From DASRHT01 sp035293765 (GTDB lineage: Bacteria > Chloroflexota > Ktedonobacteria > Ktedonobacterales > Ktedonobacteraceae): DNA of 44,175 bases. The notes beneath the pieces were generated by a model that made no database searches, was not told the DNA's origin, and saw only the letters and a list, made by a program, of their open reading frames with translations. Every line of letters begins with the position of its first letter. Positions within the stretch are counted from its first letter, which is position 1. Positions 8,683 through 18,600 of the stretch are shown piece after piece. The stretch is from positions 1 to 44,175 of the forward strand of contig DATGMF010000011.1 of the NCBI GenBank assembly GCA_035293765.1. The letters are read 5' to 3'. Made by a program: the position numbers and the translations under genes.

Positions 8683-11600
8683 ATGGCGGAACATCATTCT
8701 AGCCCACAACCGCTTGATGCCCCCTCGTTCCATGAAAAGCTGGAACTGCTTGCTTACCTGCTTGAGGAAGAGGATGATACAGCCTCTTCTTCCATCGTGG
8801 CATCTTCAGCCAGCAGAGCTGAAGCGATGCCTCCGTTGGCCTCTTTCTCACAAAGGCGCTTCTGGCTGCTCGAACAGCTACAAACCGGGCAGGCTCTTTA
8901 TACTATACCCACCGTCTATGCTATTGATGGGGCCTTAAACATTGCTCTGCTAGAACAGAGCCTCAATCAAGTGATCCGGCGTCATGATGTCTTGCGTACA
9001 ACCTTTGTGCTGGCAAATGAAGACTGCGCGCCTGTGATCCATGCGCCCTCTTACCACTTCATTCCTGTGATTGACCTTGATGCAATTGCCGAAGAGAAGC
9101 GTATGGCAACGGCTATGGCTCTTATCACCGATCAGGCCAGAAAGCCCTTTAATCTGGCGACAGGCCCTTTATTATGCACAATGCTCGTTCGTCTGAAGCA
9201 TGACGCTCATCTCTTGTTACTGGCAATGCATCATAGTATTGTCGATGGAGAGGCGGTTGCCCTACTACTCAAAGAGGTGGCGGCAAACTATCAAGCCTAT
9301 GCAGCGGGAGGTATCCCCTTACTACCCGCATTGCCGCTCCAATATGCCGATTATGCTTACTGGCAGCGCCAGATGCTGCAAGATCCTCAGCTTGAGACGC
9401 GCATTACTGCCTGGCAGCATTATTTGACAACAGATATCCCGCTCCTTGAGTTGCCAACGGACTATCCGCCGCCGATGGAGGCAACCTTTCGAGGAGCATT
9501 ACTTACTCAAGAGATCCCATATGCCCTGGTCGAGCAATTGCGTGCCTTCAGTAAGCAACAAAATCTGACGCCTTTCATGGTGCTGCTGGCAGCTTTTCAA
9601 CTTTTGCTCCATCGCTATACCGAGCAAAGCACGATTATTGTGGGCTCGCCAGTCTCTGGGCGGATTCATCAGGAACTGGAGCAACTCCTGGGCTGCTTTG
9701 TCAATACTATCGCTATTCGAACGGAACTGGCAGGCAATCCCTCGTTCCTGGAACTGCTGGCCCGTGTGTACACCAGTACGTTGGAAGCCTATAGCTATCA
9801 GGATATCCCGTTTGAAAAGCTGGTAGAAAGCTTGCGGCTTGCGCGCAGGCAAAATAGCTCCCCCATCTTTCAGGTGATGTTCTCTTATGAAAGGATAGAA
9901 GCGCAGAGCATCGACCTGGGTAAGCTGGTACTGCGTCCGGTCGCCATTGATACGGGGACGGCCAAGTTTGCTCTCACCCTGTTTGTGGTTGAAAGCAAAA
10001 ATGGCCTGACTGCGACTGTTGAATACAATACCGATCTCTTCGCGCCCGCAACCATCTCGCGTCTGCTGCAACATTTTCAGCGAATTTTAACTATCATGCT
10101 GGCGCATCCAGAGCAGCACATTCGAGACTTCTCACTGCTGAGTCCGCAAGAGGTGGCTTTACTTGTAAGCAAGCAAAAGCCCGATGTGCAGGCGCAAAAG
10201 ATCCGTTATCAAAGCATCGTTCAGCTTTTTGAGGCTCAGGCGGTGCGCTCCCCTGACGCCCTTGCCCTCACATACGAGCAGGAGATGGTCACTTATGCGC
10301 AACTCAACGAGCGTGCCAATCAACTGGCGCGCCTGCTGGCTCAATCTGGCATCGGGCCTGAAATTCCGGTCGCTCTCTTTTTTGAGCGTTCTGTCGATAT
10401 CATCATCTCCATGCTGGCCGTGCTCAAAGCTGGCGGCGTCTACGTTCCCCTGGATGTTGCTTCCCCTGCAGAACGGCTGGCTTTCATCATCCAGGATTGT
10501 GGAGCATCGCTAGTACTTTCGCAGCGCGCTCTGCTTGAATTGCTGCCTCACGAATGCGTCCATGTCTTCTGTCTTGATGATCTGTATACGGCGTTAATGG
10601 CTCTGCCTGCTACCAATCTTCCCTGTCGCATTACCGCTCAAAATCTGGCATATTGTATCTATACATCGGGTTCGACCGGAACGCCCAAAGGGGTGCAGGT
10701 GGCGCACGCCCAACTCTTGAATCTCTTGCTCGAAACGCAAGCTTCTTTTGCCTTTGGTCCTGACGACGCCTGGACGCTTTTTCATTCTCCGGCCTTCGAT
10801 TTCTCCGTCTGGGAAATCTGGGGGGCGCTGCTTTCAGGAGGCCGCCTGGTGATTGTGCCATACTGGGTGACGCGCTCCCCCCAGGAATTGTGGGCCTTGC
10901 TCCTTCAGCAAGGTATCACGATCCTGAACCAGACTCCCTCAGCGTTGCGTCAATTATTGCTCTATGTCGATATACAGGCAGCCGCTAGAATCACTGCCCT
11001 GCGTCTGGTGATTCTGGGTGGAGAAGCCGCCAATGTTGGCAGCTTGCATCCCTGGTTTGAGAGCTGGGGAGAGCATGGCCCGGCCCTGGTCAATATGTAC
11101 GGTATTACAGAAACCACCGTCCATGTAACGCAACGCCGCTTGCAACAACAAGACTTGCTGTCGCCGTCCCACAGCCCGCTTGGTCAGCCTCTCAATAACA
11201 TGCAAATTTACCTGCTCGATCCCTATATGCAGCCGGTCCCCATAGGCGTGATAGGCGAGATATACGTAGGAGGGGCTGGACTGGCACGCGGCTATCTGCA
11301 TTTACCCGACCTGACCGCCGAACGTTTTGTTCCCAATCCATTTGTAGGAATCTCCCACGATGAAGCGGGCTCCCACGATGAAGCGGGGAGCTACCGCGCG
11401 TCCGAGCCCGGGGCTCGTCTCTACAAAAGCGGTGATCTTGCTCGTCTCCTGCCTTCGGGCGAGTTGATCTACCAGGGACGTGTAGATCATCAGGTGAAAA
11501 TTCGCGGCTTTCGCATTGAATTGGGCGAGATCGAGCAGGTATTGTGCCAGCATCCTGCCGTTCGTGAGGCAGTTGTGCGGGTGGCAGGAACAGATAGCAC

Positions 11601-14600
11601 AGAGCGTCACCTGGTGGCATACCTCGTAATCTCTCCTGGAGATGAAGCACAGGTAACAGCGCAACAGATGCGCAACTATTTAAGTGCCCGCCTTCCTGAT
11701 TATATGCTTCCTGTGGCCTATGTGGTGCTGGAACGCTTGCCTATGACGGCCAATAATAAAATCGATTATCAAGCGTTGCCTGCGCCCGAGCGCCAGCTTG
11801 CTGCCAGTGATCAGCCTTTTGTAGCGCCACAAACAATCAATGAGCAGATACTGGCGGAGATATGGCAGCAAGTGCTGGGTGCTGAGCGCGTGGGGCTGTA
11901 TGATAACTTCTTCGCGCTCGGTGGCGACTCCATTCGCAGCATCCAGGTGCTGGCGCGAGCCAGACAGCGCGGCCTGCACTTCTCGTTACAACAGCTTTTC
12001 CAGCAACAGACGGTGTATGCACTGAACCGCGTGCTACAGGTAGGGGCAATCCCTGGCGATTGCCCTATCCCTAACGGCTGCCCGGCTTTCAGTCTGCTCA
12101 GCGACCAGGACCGCGCTAAACTGCCGCCTGGATTGGTTGATGCTTATCCTCTAACAATGTTGCAAGCGGGTATGCTCTACCATATGCAATTGCACCCGGA
12201 CGCTCCTCTTTACCACAACGTTTTCAGTCTGCACATCAAAGCGCCGTTTGATAGAGAGGGCTTGCGACAGGCTGTACAACAGGTGGCAGAGCGTCATGCT
12301 ATTCTACGCACCTCCTTTGATCTGACGACCTTTAGCGAGCCGCTCCAACTCGTGCATCAGTCGATCAACTTCCCAATAACATACGACGATCTGAGTGATC
12401 TCGCTGAAGACGAGCAGGAAAAACGTATTGCTCAATTTATAGCCGAAGAGGAACGGAGGCTTTTTGATCTGTCTGGGCCTCCGTTATTGCGCTTCCACAT
12501 CCACCGCCGCAGTGAAAGCTCGTTTCAGTTCACTCTGACGGAAAATCACGCTATCCTTGATGGCTGGAGCCTGATGTCCACCCTGGCAGAAATATTCGAT
12601 CTGCACAGCGCGTTCCTGCGTGGTCAAAATCTGCCTCAACCGGCTCCCCTGGCTGCCTCATTCAGCGATTTTGTCGCGTACGAACGCCAGGTATTGCAGT
12701 CGGAAGCGCATCGCCGCTACTGGCAGCAGAAGCTTCAAGGGTATGGCTTTAACCAGCTAGCAGACAAGGCTTCATCAGATGTATCCGACCAGCAATGTTA
12801 TTCCCTTGAATATGCCGTCCCGCGTGATATCTATCAAGGATTGCGGAGCTTAGCCGCAGAAGTCTCGGTTCCACTGAAAAGCGTGCTGCTGGCTGCTCAT
12901 GTGAAAGTGATGAGCGTGATGAGCGGCCAGAGCGATGTTCTCACCGGCTTGACCAGCGAAGGCCGACTGGAGCGAGAAGATGGAGAGCAGGTTCGTGGCC
13001 TGTTCCTCAATGTCGTGCCTTTACGGCAACAATTGCAGCACTGCTCCTGGTCTCACCTGGTCAAAACAACATTTTTGACCGAGATAGAACTGCTGCCGTT
13101 CCGCCATTATCCTCTGGCGGCAATCCAGCGTGATGCAGGGGGCGCAATACTGTTCGAGACCCTGTTTACTTACCTGCACTTCCACGCCGTCGCCCATCTT
13201 GCCCGGCAGCAGGACTTCGTTATACTGGATACGAAAAGATCGGAAAAAAACAATTTCGCCGTCAGTGCCAGCTTTATGCTTGATCCATTGCATGACCGGC
13301 TCTCGCTCCAGCTTGATCTTGATGCGACGCGTTTCAGCAAAGCTCAGTGCGAGGCTCTGGCCTATTGCTATCGCCAGGTGTTGCGGACGATGGTGGATGA
13401 TCCTCATCAGGATCATGCAGCGCAGAGTTTTCTGTCGGCGGACGAACTGCAAAAGATACTTGTCAACTGGAACCAGCCCCAGGCGCTTTTACCCCAGCGA
13501 GCGTGCCTTCATCAGCTTTTTGCAGAACAGGTGGCACGTACTCCCGACGCTCCAGCTTTGATCTCGCCTGAACTCACCCTTACCTATCAGCAACTTGATC
13601 AACAGGCCAATCAGCTAGCCCATTTTTTGCGGGCAATGCAAGTCGGCCCAGATGTGCCTGTCGCGATCTACCTCGAACGTTCGCCTGCTTTGATCATTTG
13701 CATGTTAGGCATCTTAAAAGCAGGTGGCGCGTATGTGCCATTTGACACACGTACCCCGCCTCAGCGGCTGAGCAGGATGCTAGAGGATGCGCAGGCCACG
13801 ATACTTTTTACCCAGGAATCATTACAGCCGTCCTTGCCGGATACTCCGCTGCATACCATCTATGTGGAACAAGTATGGCCGCAGCTTGCGCGTTTTCAGG
13901 GAGAGACAGCTCCTACGAGCGCGGTGCAGCCTGAAAATCTGGCGTATATCATCTATACCTCCGGTTCCAGCGGCGAGCCAAAGGGCGTGATGGTACCACA
14001 TACGGGCCTGGTTAACTACGTGACCTGGGCGGCGGAGGCTTATGCAGTCGCGGAAAGCGATGGCTCTCCTTTCCATACCTCGCCTGGCTTTGATCTTACT
14101 GTGACGAGCATCTTTCCTGCATTAATTGTGGGAAAGCCCGTTATACTGCTCGCCGAACATTGCACTGTTGAAGACTTGATGCCTCTCCTCTACGAGCGAT
14201 CTTGCAGCCCGCTTAAACTCACACCGGCTCATCTCATGCTGCTCAATCAGCTTCTCGATGCGGAGCCAGCCACGGCTGCTGATAAAAAACTGCATTCTCA
14301 GATGTTTGTTATTGGCGGAGAGGCGCTTACAGCCGAATTACTGTCGCCCTGGCAGCGTCAAAAACCTGAGAGCAAATTCATCAATGAGTATGGACCGACA
14401 GAGGCAAGCGTTGGCTGCTGTATATATCAAGTGTCAGGCGATAGAGAGTATACAAGCGCCATCCCAATAGGCCGCCCCATAGCCTATACACAGCTTTATG
14501 TGCTGGACGCTTTTATGCAGCCTGTGCCAGAGGGGGTCGCTGGAGAGTTGTACATCGGCAGCCCCGGCCTGGCGCGTGGCTATCTCCATGCTCCCGATCT

Positions 14601-15651
14601 GACAGCCGAGCGTTTTCTTCCCCATCCCTTCGTAGGAATCAGCCTATGCAATGTAACAAATGACGTAGGAAATGCCCCCGTAGGGACCCGCTTCAGCGCG
14701 TCCGCTTCAGCGCCTTCCTCTCCCAAACTCGCACTCGGCGCCTCGCCTTCAGCAGAAAACGTTTCGCTGCGTTCTCTCCTCCATACTGAGGCAATGGATG
14801 GTGCAACGATTTTGGGGGAGGAAGGCGATCAATCGGACGCGATAAATCAGGTCCCTACGGAGATTGAAGAGTTCTGTCGGGGAGAAAGGTCCGAACCTGG
14901 AATGCGTCTGTACAAAACCGGAGACATGGCCCGTTTATTACCATGTGGCGAGCTAGAATTTCTGGGGCGCGTTGACCAGCAGGTGAAAATACGCGGTTTT
15001 CGGATCGAACCGGCAGAAGTGGCGGCGCAGGTGATGCGGCATCCATCAGTGCAGGATGGTATGGTGGTGTGCAGGGAAATGCGCGCTGGCGAGAGGCAAC
15101 TGATCGCGTATCTCTCGCTTCGACCAGGATATACATTCGACGAAGACGATTTGCGGTCGTTTTTAGGCGCCAATTTGCCGGATTACATGCTTCCCGTCGC
15201 CTATATCCTGCTTGAGAAGCTTCCTCTCACGGTGCAGGGAAAGATTGATCGCGCCGCCCTTCCGTTGCCGGATGAGATAGCGCCTCGCAGGCCGGTCGCG
15301 TTTCTGGCGCCGGCAACGCCGTTGGAGCAGCTCATAGCTGATATCTGGAGCGATGTGTTGCAACGCGAGGAGATTGGCACCCTGGATAACTTTTTTGCGC
15401 TGGGAGGGCATTCTCTTTCCGCTATGCAGGTCGTTTCCAGACTGCGCGTCGATCTACAGGTCGAGCTTCCATTACGTACATTTTTAGAGCATCCGACCAT
15501 CGCCGAACTGATTGCGGTACTTTGCCAGGATGACGAGCAGCGGGAGCGTCTGGAGAAAATTGCGCTCGTCTTTAAAATGGTGATAGAGCTTTCAGATGAT
15601 GAAGTACGCTCCATGTTACATACCAGGAATTTTTTGAATGAGGGGCAATAG
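8683..15651 (+). CDS. Dimodular nonribosomal peptide synthetase, C-A-T-C-A-T, predicted Thr and Asn modules
   Basis: 2322 residues; the start has an AAGGA ribosome site just upstream. Domains: C1 (~45; HHSIVDG ~185), A1 (from ~512; YTSGSTGTPKG ~658; NMYGITETT ~805), T1 (LGGDSIRSIQV ~1080), an atypical C2 (AYPLTMLQAGMLYH ~1153; NHAILDGW ~1288, first His of the HHxxxDG motif replaced by Asn but the second, catalytic, His kept), A2 (from ~1608; YTSGSSGEPKG ~1757; NEYGPTEAS ~1900), T2 (LGGHSLSAMQV ~2243). The A1 code DFWNIGMVHK is the classical threonine code. The A2 code DLTKVGEVGK differs from the classical Asn code DLTKLGEVGK at one position. A1 contains a tandem SHDEAG insertion (~891-904). 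A2 contains a ~60-residue insertion between motifs A6 and A7 encoded by a large DNA palindrome. The stop directly abuts the next ATG. Confidence 0.95.
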   Translation: MAEHHSSPQPLDAPSFHEKLELLAYLLEEEDDTASSSIVASSASRAEAMPPLASFSQRRFWLLEQLQTGQALYTIPTVYAIDGALNIALLEQSLNQVIRRHDVLRTTFVLANEDCAPVIHAPSYHFIPVIDLDAIAEEKRMATAMALITDQARKPFNLATGPLLCTMLVRLKHDAHLLLLAMHHSIVDGEAVALLLKEVAANYQAYAAGGIPLLPALPLQYADYAYWQRQMLQDPQLETRITAWQHYLTTDIPLLELPTDYPPPMEATFRGALLTQEIPYALVEQLRAFSKQQNLTPFMVLLAAFQLLLHRYTEQSTIIVGSPVSGRIHQELEQLLGCFVNTIAIRTELAGNPSFLELLARVYTSTLEAYSYQDIPFEKLVESLRLARRQNSSPIFQVMFSYERIEAQSIDLGKLVLRPVAIDTGTAKFALTLFVVESKNGLTATVEYNTDLFAPATISRLLQHFQRILTIMLAHPEQHIRDFSLLSPQEVALLVSKQKPDVQAQKIRYQSIVQLFEAQAVRSPDALALTYEQEMVTYAQLNERANQLARLLAQSGIGPEIPVALFFERSVDIIISMLAVLKAGGVYVPLDVASPAERLAFIIQDCGASLVLSQRALLELLPHECVHVFCLDDLYTALMALPATNLPCRITAQNLAYCIYTSGSTGTPKGVQVAHAQLLNLLLETQASFAFGPDDAWTLFHSPAFDFSVWEIWGALLSGGRLVIVPYWVTRSPQELWALLLQQGITILNQTPSALRQLLLYVDIQAAARITALRLVILGGEAANVGSLHPWFESWGEHGPALVNMYGITETTVHVTQRRLQQQDLLSPSHSPLGQPLNNMQIYLLDPYMQPVPIGVIGEIYVGGAGLARGYLHLPDLTAERFVPNPFVGISHDEAGSHDEAGSYRASEPGARLYKSGDLARLLPSGELIYQGRVDHQVKIRGFRIELGEIEQVLCQHPAVREAVVRVAGTDSTERHLVAYLVISPGDEAQVTAQQMRNYLSARLPDYMLPVAYVVLERLPMTANNKIDYQALPAPERQLAASDQPFVAPQTINEQILAEIWQQVLGAERVGLYDNFFALGGDSIRSIQVLARARQRGLHFSLQQLFQQQTVYALNRVLQVGAIPGDCPIPNGCPAFSLLSDQDRAKLPPGLVDAYPLTMLQAGMLYHMQLHPDAPLYHNVFSLHIKAPFDREGLRQAVQQVAERHAILRTSFDLTTFSEPLQLVHQSINFPITYDDLSDLAEDEQEKRIAQFIAEEERRLFDLSGPPLLRFHIHRRSESSFQFTLTENHAILDGWSLMSTLAEIFDLHSAFLRGQNLPQPAPLAASFSDFVAYERQVLQSEAHRRYWQQKLQGYGFNQLADKASSDVSDQQCYSLEYAVPRDIYQGLRSLAAEVSVPLKSVLLAAHVKVMSVMSGQSDVLTGLTSEGRLEREDGEQVRGLFLNVVPLRQQLQHCSWSHLVKTTFLTEIELLPFRHYPLAAIQRDAGGAILFETLFTYLHFHAVAHLARQQDFVILDTKRSEKNNFAVSASFMLDPLHDRLSLQLDLDATRFSKAQCEALAYCYRQVLRTMVDDPHQDHAAQSFLSADELQKILVNWNQPQALLPQRACLHQLFAEQVARTPDAPALISPELTLTYQQLDQQANQLAHFLRAMQVGPDVPVAIYLERSPALIICMLGILKAGGAYVPFDTRTPPQRLSRMLEDAQATILFTQESLQPSLPDTPLHTIYVEQVWPQLARFQGETAPTSAVQPENLAYIIYTSGSSGEPKGVMVPHTGLVNYVTWAAEAYAVAESDGSPFHTSPGFDLTVTSIFPALIVGKPVILLAEHCTVEDLMPLLYERSCSPLKLTPAHLMLLNQLLDAEPATAADKKLHSQMFVIGGEALTAELLSPWQRQKPESKFINEYGPTEASVGCCIYQVSGDREYTSAIPIGRPIAYTQLYVLDAFMQPVPEGVAGELYIGSPGLARGYLHAPDLTAERFLPHPFVGISLCNVTNDVGNAPVGTRFSASASAPSSPKLALGASPSAENVSLRSLLHTEAMDGATILGEEGDQSDAINQVPTEIEEFCRGERSEPGMRLYKTGDMARLLPCGELEFLGRVDQQVKIRGFRIEPAEVAAQVMRHPSVQDGMVVCREMRAGERQLIAYLSLRPGYTFDEDDLRSFLGANLPDYMLPVAYILLEKLPLTVQGKIDRAALPLPDEIAPRRPVAFLAPATPLEQLIADIWSDVLQREEIGTLDNFFALGGHSLSAMQVVSRLRVDLQVELPLRTFLEHPTIAELIAVLCQDDEQRERLEKIALVFKMVIELSDDEVRSMLHTRNFLNEGQ
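11344..11402 (+). repeat. 24-bp dispersed repeat, copies 3a/3b in tandem (inside A domain)
   Basis: A GTAGGAATC leader is followed by an 18-nt partial copy at 11353-11370 and a full copy at 11371-11394, then GCGCGTCC. The 18-nt period equals six codons, giving SHDEAG SHDEAGSY. The position is the same A6-A7 loop as copy 2. Confidence 0.85.
14678..14860. repeat. 183-bp palindromic insertion element inside an A domain
   Basis: The ends are inverted copies of CCGTAGGGACC (14678-14688 and 14850-14860). The arms, 14678-14727 and 14811-14860, are exactly 50 nt each and also pair CGCGTCCG (14697-14704 with 14834-14841) and CGCCTTCCTCTCCCAAA (14711-14727 with 14811-14827, one mismatch). This is a MITE/REP-like hairpin. 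It is a multiple of three (61 codons) and remains open in the gene frame, adding a Ser/Ala-rich segment between A6 and A7. Confidence 0.8.
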
Positions 15652-18600
15652 ATGAGCGATTCGGCCAGGCGCACCACGAAACTCACAGAAGAAAGACGCC
15701 TCTTGCTGCAAGCGTTGCTAGAAGAAAAAGGCATTGCTGCGGCAGCGGCGCATACCATCAAGCGTATAAATAATCCAGGGCATGCTCCTCTCTCGTTTGC
15801 TCAAAAAAGAATGTGGTTTCTGGACCAGTTGCAGCCAAATAGCGCTTTCTACACCATGTTCGAAGCCTTTCACCTGCGAGGACCGCTCTCTTTTTCTGTC
15901 CTGGAACGGAGCTATAATGAACTGCTCAAACGTCATAACATTTTGCGAACCCGTTTTGTGATCATAGACGAAGAGCCCGTTCAGCTAATACTGCCGCATG
16001 CCTGGACATATATACCTGAAATAGACCTGCGCGCATGCTCCTCACAAGAACGCGAATTGTTGCTACATCATCTGGCAACGCAGGAGGCCGAACAGCCATT
16101 TGTGTTGGGCCAGGGACCTCTGCTACGAGCCTGGCTTATTGCCCTGAGCGAGGAAGAGTATGTACTTTTTCTCACCATGCATCATATTGTCTCTGATGGC
16201 TGGTCCGTGGCAATCCTGGTGCAAGAACTGGCAACCCTTTACCGCGCATTTGTCACTGGGAAACCATCGCCTTTTGCAGATTTGCCAATCCAGTTCACCG
16301 ATTATGCTTACTGGCAGCAGGAATGGCTCAAAAGCGAGCAATTTCTTACCCAGCTAACCTATTGGAAGCAGCGTCTCTCGTCTGCTCCAGCTCTGTTAGA
16401 ACTGCCCACCGACTATCCCCGGCCATCTATCCAGAGTTATCGAGGCAGACAAATTTTTTTCACGCTGCCGTCACCTCTATTAGCTCAATTGAAGGTACAG
16501 TGTGTCAAAGAGGGCGTGACGCCCTTCATGTGGCTGCTGGCAACCTTCCAGGCGGTGCTCTATCGCTATAGCGGTCAGGAGGATATTCTGGTCGGCTCGC
16601 CTATGGCCGGGCGCAAGTACCCAGAACTTGAAGAACTGATTGGCTACTTTGCCAATACGCTCGTGTTGCGCGCACAACTCAATGGCTCCCAGACATTCCG
16701 TGAACTGCTCAAACAGGTAAAAGAGGTTACATTGGATGCTTTTGCGCACCAGGAGATGCCTTTTGAAAAACTGGTAGAAGAGCTACAAATTGAGCGGAGT
16801 CTGAGCCATAATCCGCTCTTTCAAGTCATGTTTGTGCTGCAAAACCTGCCTCCCTCGACGCTGGCCTTGCCCAATCTACAGGTGCAATCACGCCTGCTTG
16901 GAGAGCATAAAACCACACGTTTTGATTTGACGCTTGCCCTTGAAGAGAGTGTAGAGGGCAACGAAAAAGGATTGCCCCTACTGGTTGGTTCGGTTGAATA
17001 TAATTCGGATCTTTTTGCGCCGCGAACGATGCAGCGTTTTGTTGAACATTTTCGCGAGTTGTTGACGCAAACGCTAGCAGATCCGGGACAACATATCGTG
17101 CATATGCGGCTTTTAACACAGTATGAGTATCAGGAGATCGTGATCAACTGGAATCAGGAGCAGCAATTCTTACCAGCGCCGTTCTGTTTGCATCACCTGT
17201 TCGAACAACAGGTAACTCGTACTCCTGATGCGGCTGCGCTGGTCTCGACTGAGCAAACGCTCACTTATCGCCAGATCGACCAGCAAGCCAACCGGCTGGC
17301 TCATTTTCTGCGGGGTCTTCAAGTCGGCCCGGAGGTGCCAGTTGCACTCTACCTTGAACGTTCTTCCGCGCTCCTGGTGAGCATTCTGGGCATTTTAAAG
17401 GCCGGCGGCACATATGTCCCATTTGACCTGCGTACCCCACCTCAACGGCTCTCATATATGCTAGAGGATACGCAGGCCCCTATCATTATCACCCGGCAGC
17501 ATCTTCAAGCGTCTTTGCCAGCTTCCCGAAGGCGTATCGTTTGCCTGGAGAACCTATGGTCCCTGCTTGCGTCCTATCCTGACGATATGCCTCCTGAGAG
17601 CGGGGCGAAGCCTGAGAATCTGGCTTATATCATCTACACATCAGGCTCGACCGGGCAGCCTAAAGGCGTGCAGATTACTCACGCCGCAGTTTGTAACCTG
17701 TTGAGCGCGATGTGCAATGATCTGGCTGTGAATGAAAACGCAGTAATTGCGGCGCTGGCCTCCTGCTCCTTTGATATGTCGGTACCAGAGCTGTTCTTAC
17801 CGCTCATCTGCGGCGCGCAAGAAGTGCTGTTTGATCGTGAGAGCGTGCTTGAACCGGGCTTGCTGTTGACGCTGCTGCGTCGCTATGGCGTCACCTGTAT
17901 GCAGGCGACGCCGACGATGTGGTCGTTGCTATTGGAGGCGGGCCTGCTGGAGATGCACCCATCTATGACGTTGATCTGTGGCGCGGAAGCATTGCCCTGG
18001 GGGCTGGCGACTCAGTTATTGCAGGCGCGCTGTCCTCTGTATAATTTCTATGGACCGACCGAAACAACGGTCTGGTCGATGCAGCACCAGATCCAGCTCG
18101 CAGACGGTCAGACGCTTATCGGACGTCCCTTAGCTAATACTCAGGTCTATATCCTGGATCAGTACTGGCAACCGGTGCCGGTCGGGGTGCCTGGTGAACT
18201 CTATATTGGCGGCAGCGGTCTGGCGCGCGGCTACTTAAACCGACCCGCCATCACCGCCGAACGCTTTGTCCCCCATCCCTTCGCTGCCGAACCGGGGGCG
18301 CGCCTTTACAGAACCGGCGATCTGGTACGCTATCGTCGCAACGGCACTATCGAGTACCTGGGGCGGTGCGACCGGCAGATCAAGCTGCATGGCTTTCGGA
18401 TAGAACCGGGAGAAATCGAAAACGCTCTCAGGCAACATCCGGCGATACGTGATGCCGTGGTGCATGTTTGCGCAGATCAGCCAGGCCAGAAACGGCTGGT
18501 TGCTTACCTTGTCTATAAACGTGGGGGCAGGGCTCGCCCCGGCCCTGAGCAAGACGACGCAGGGCAACCGGTAGCTCCGTGGCTCCCCGATTCATCGTGG

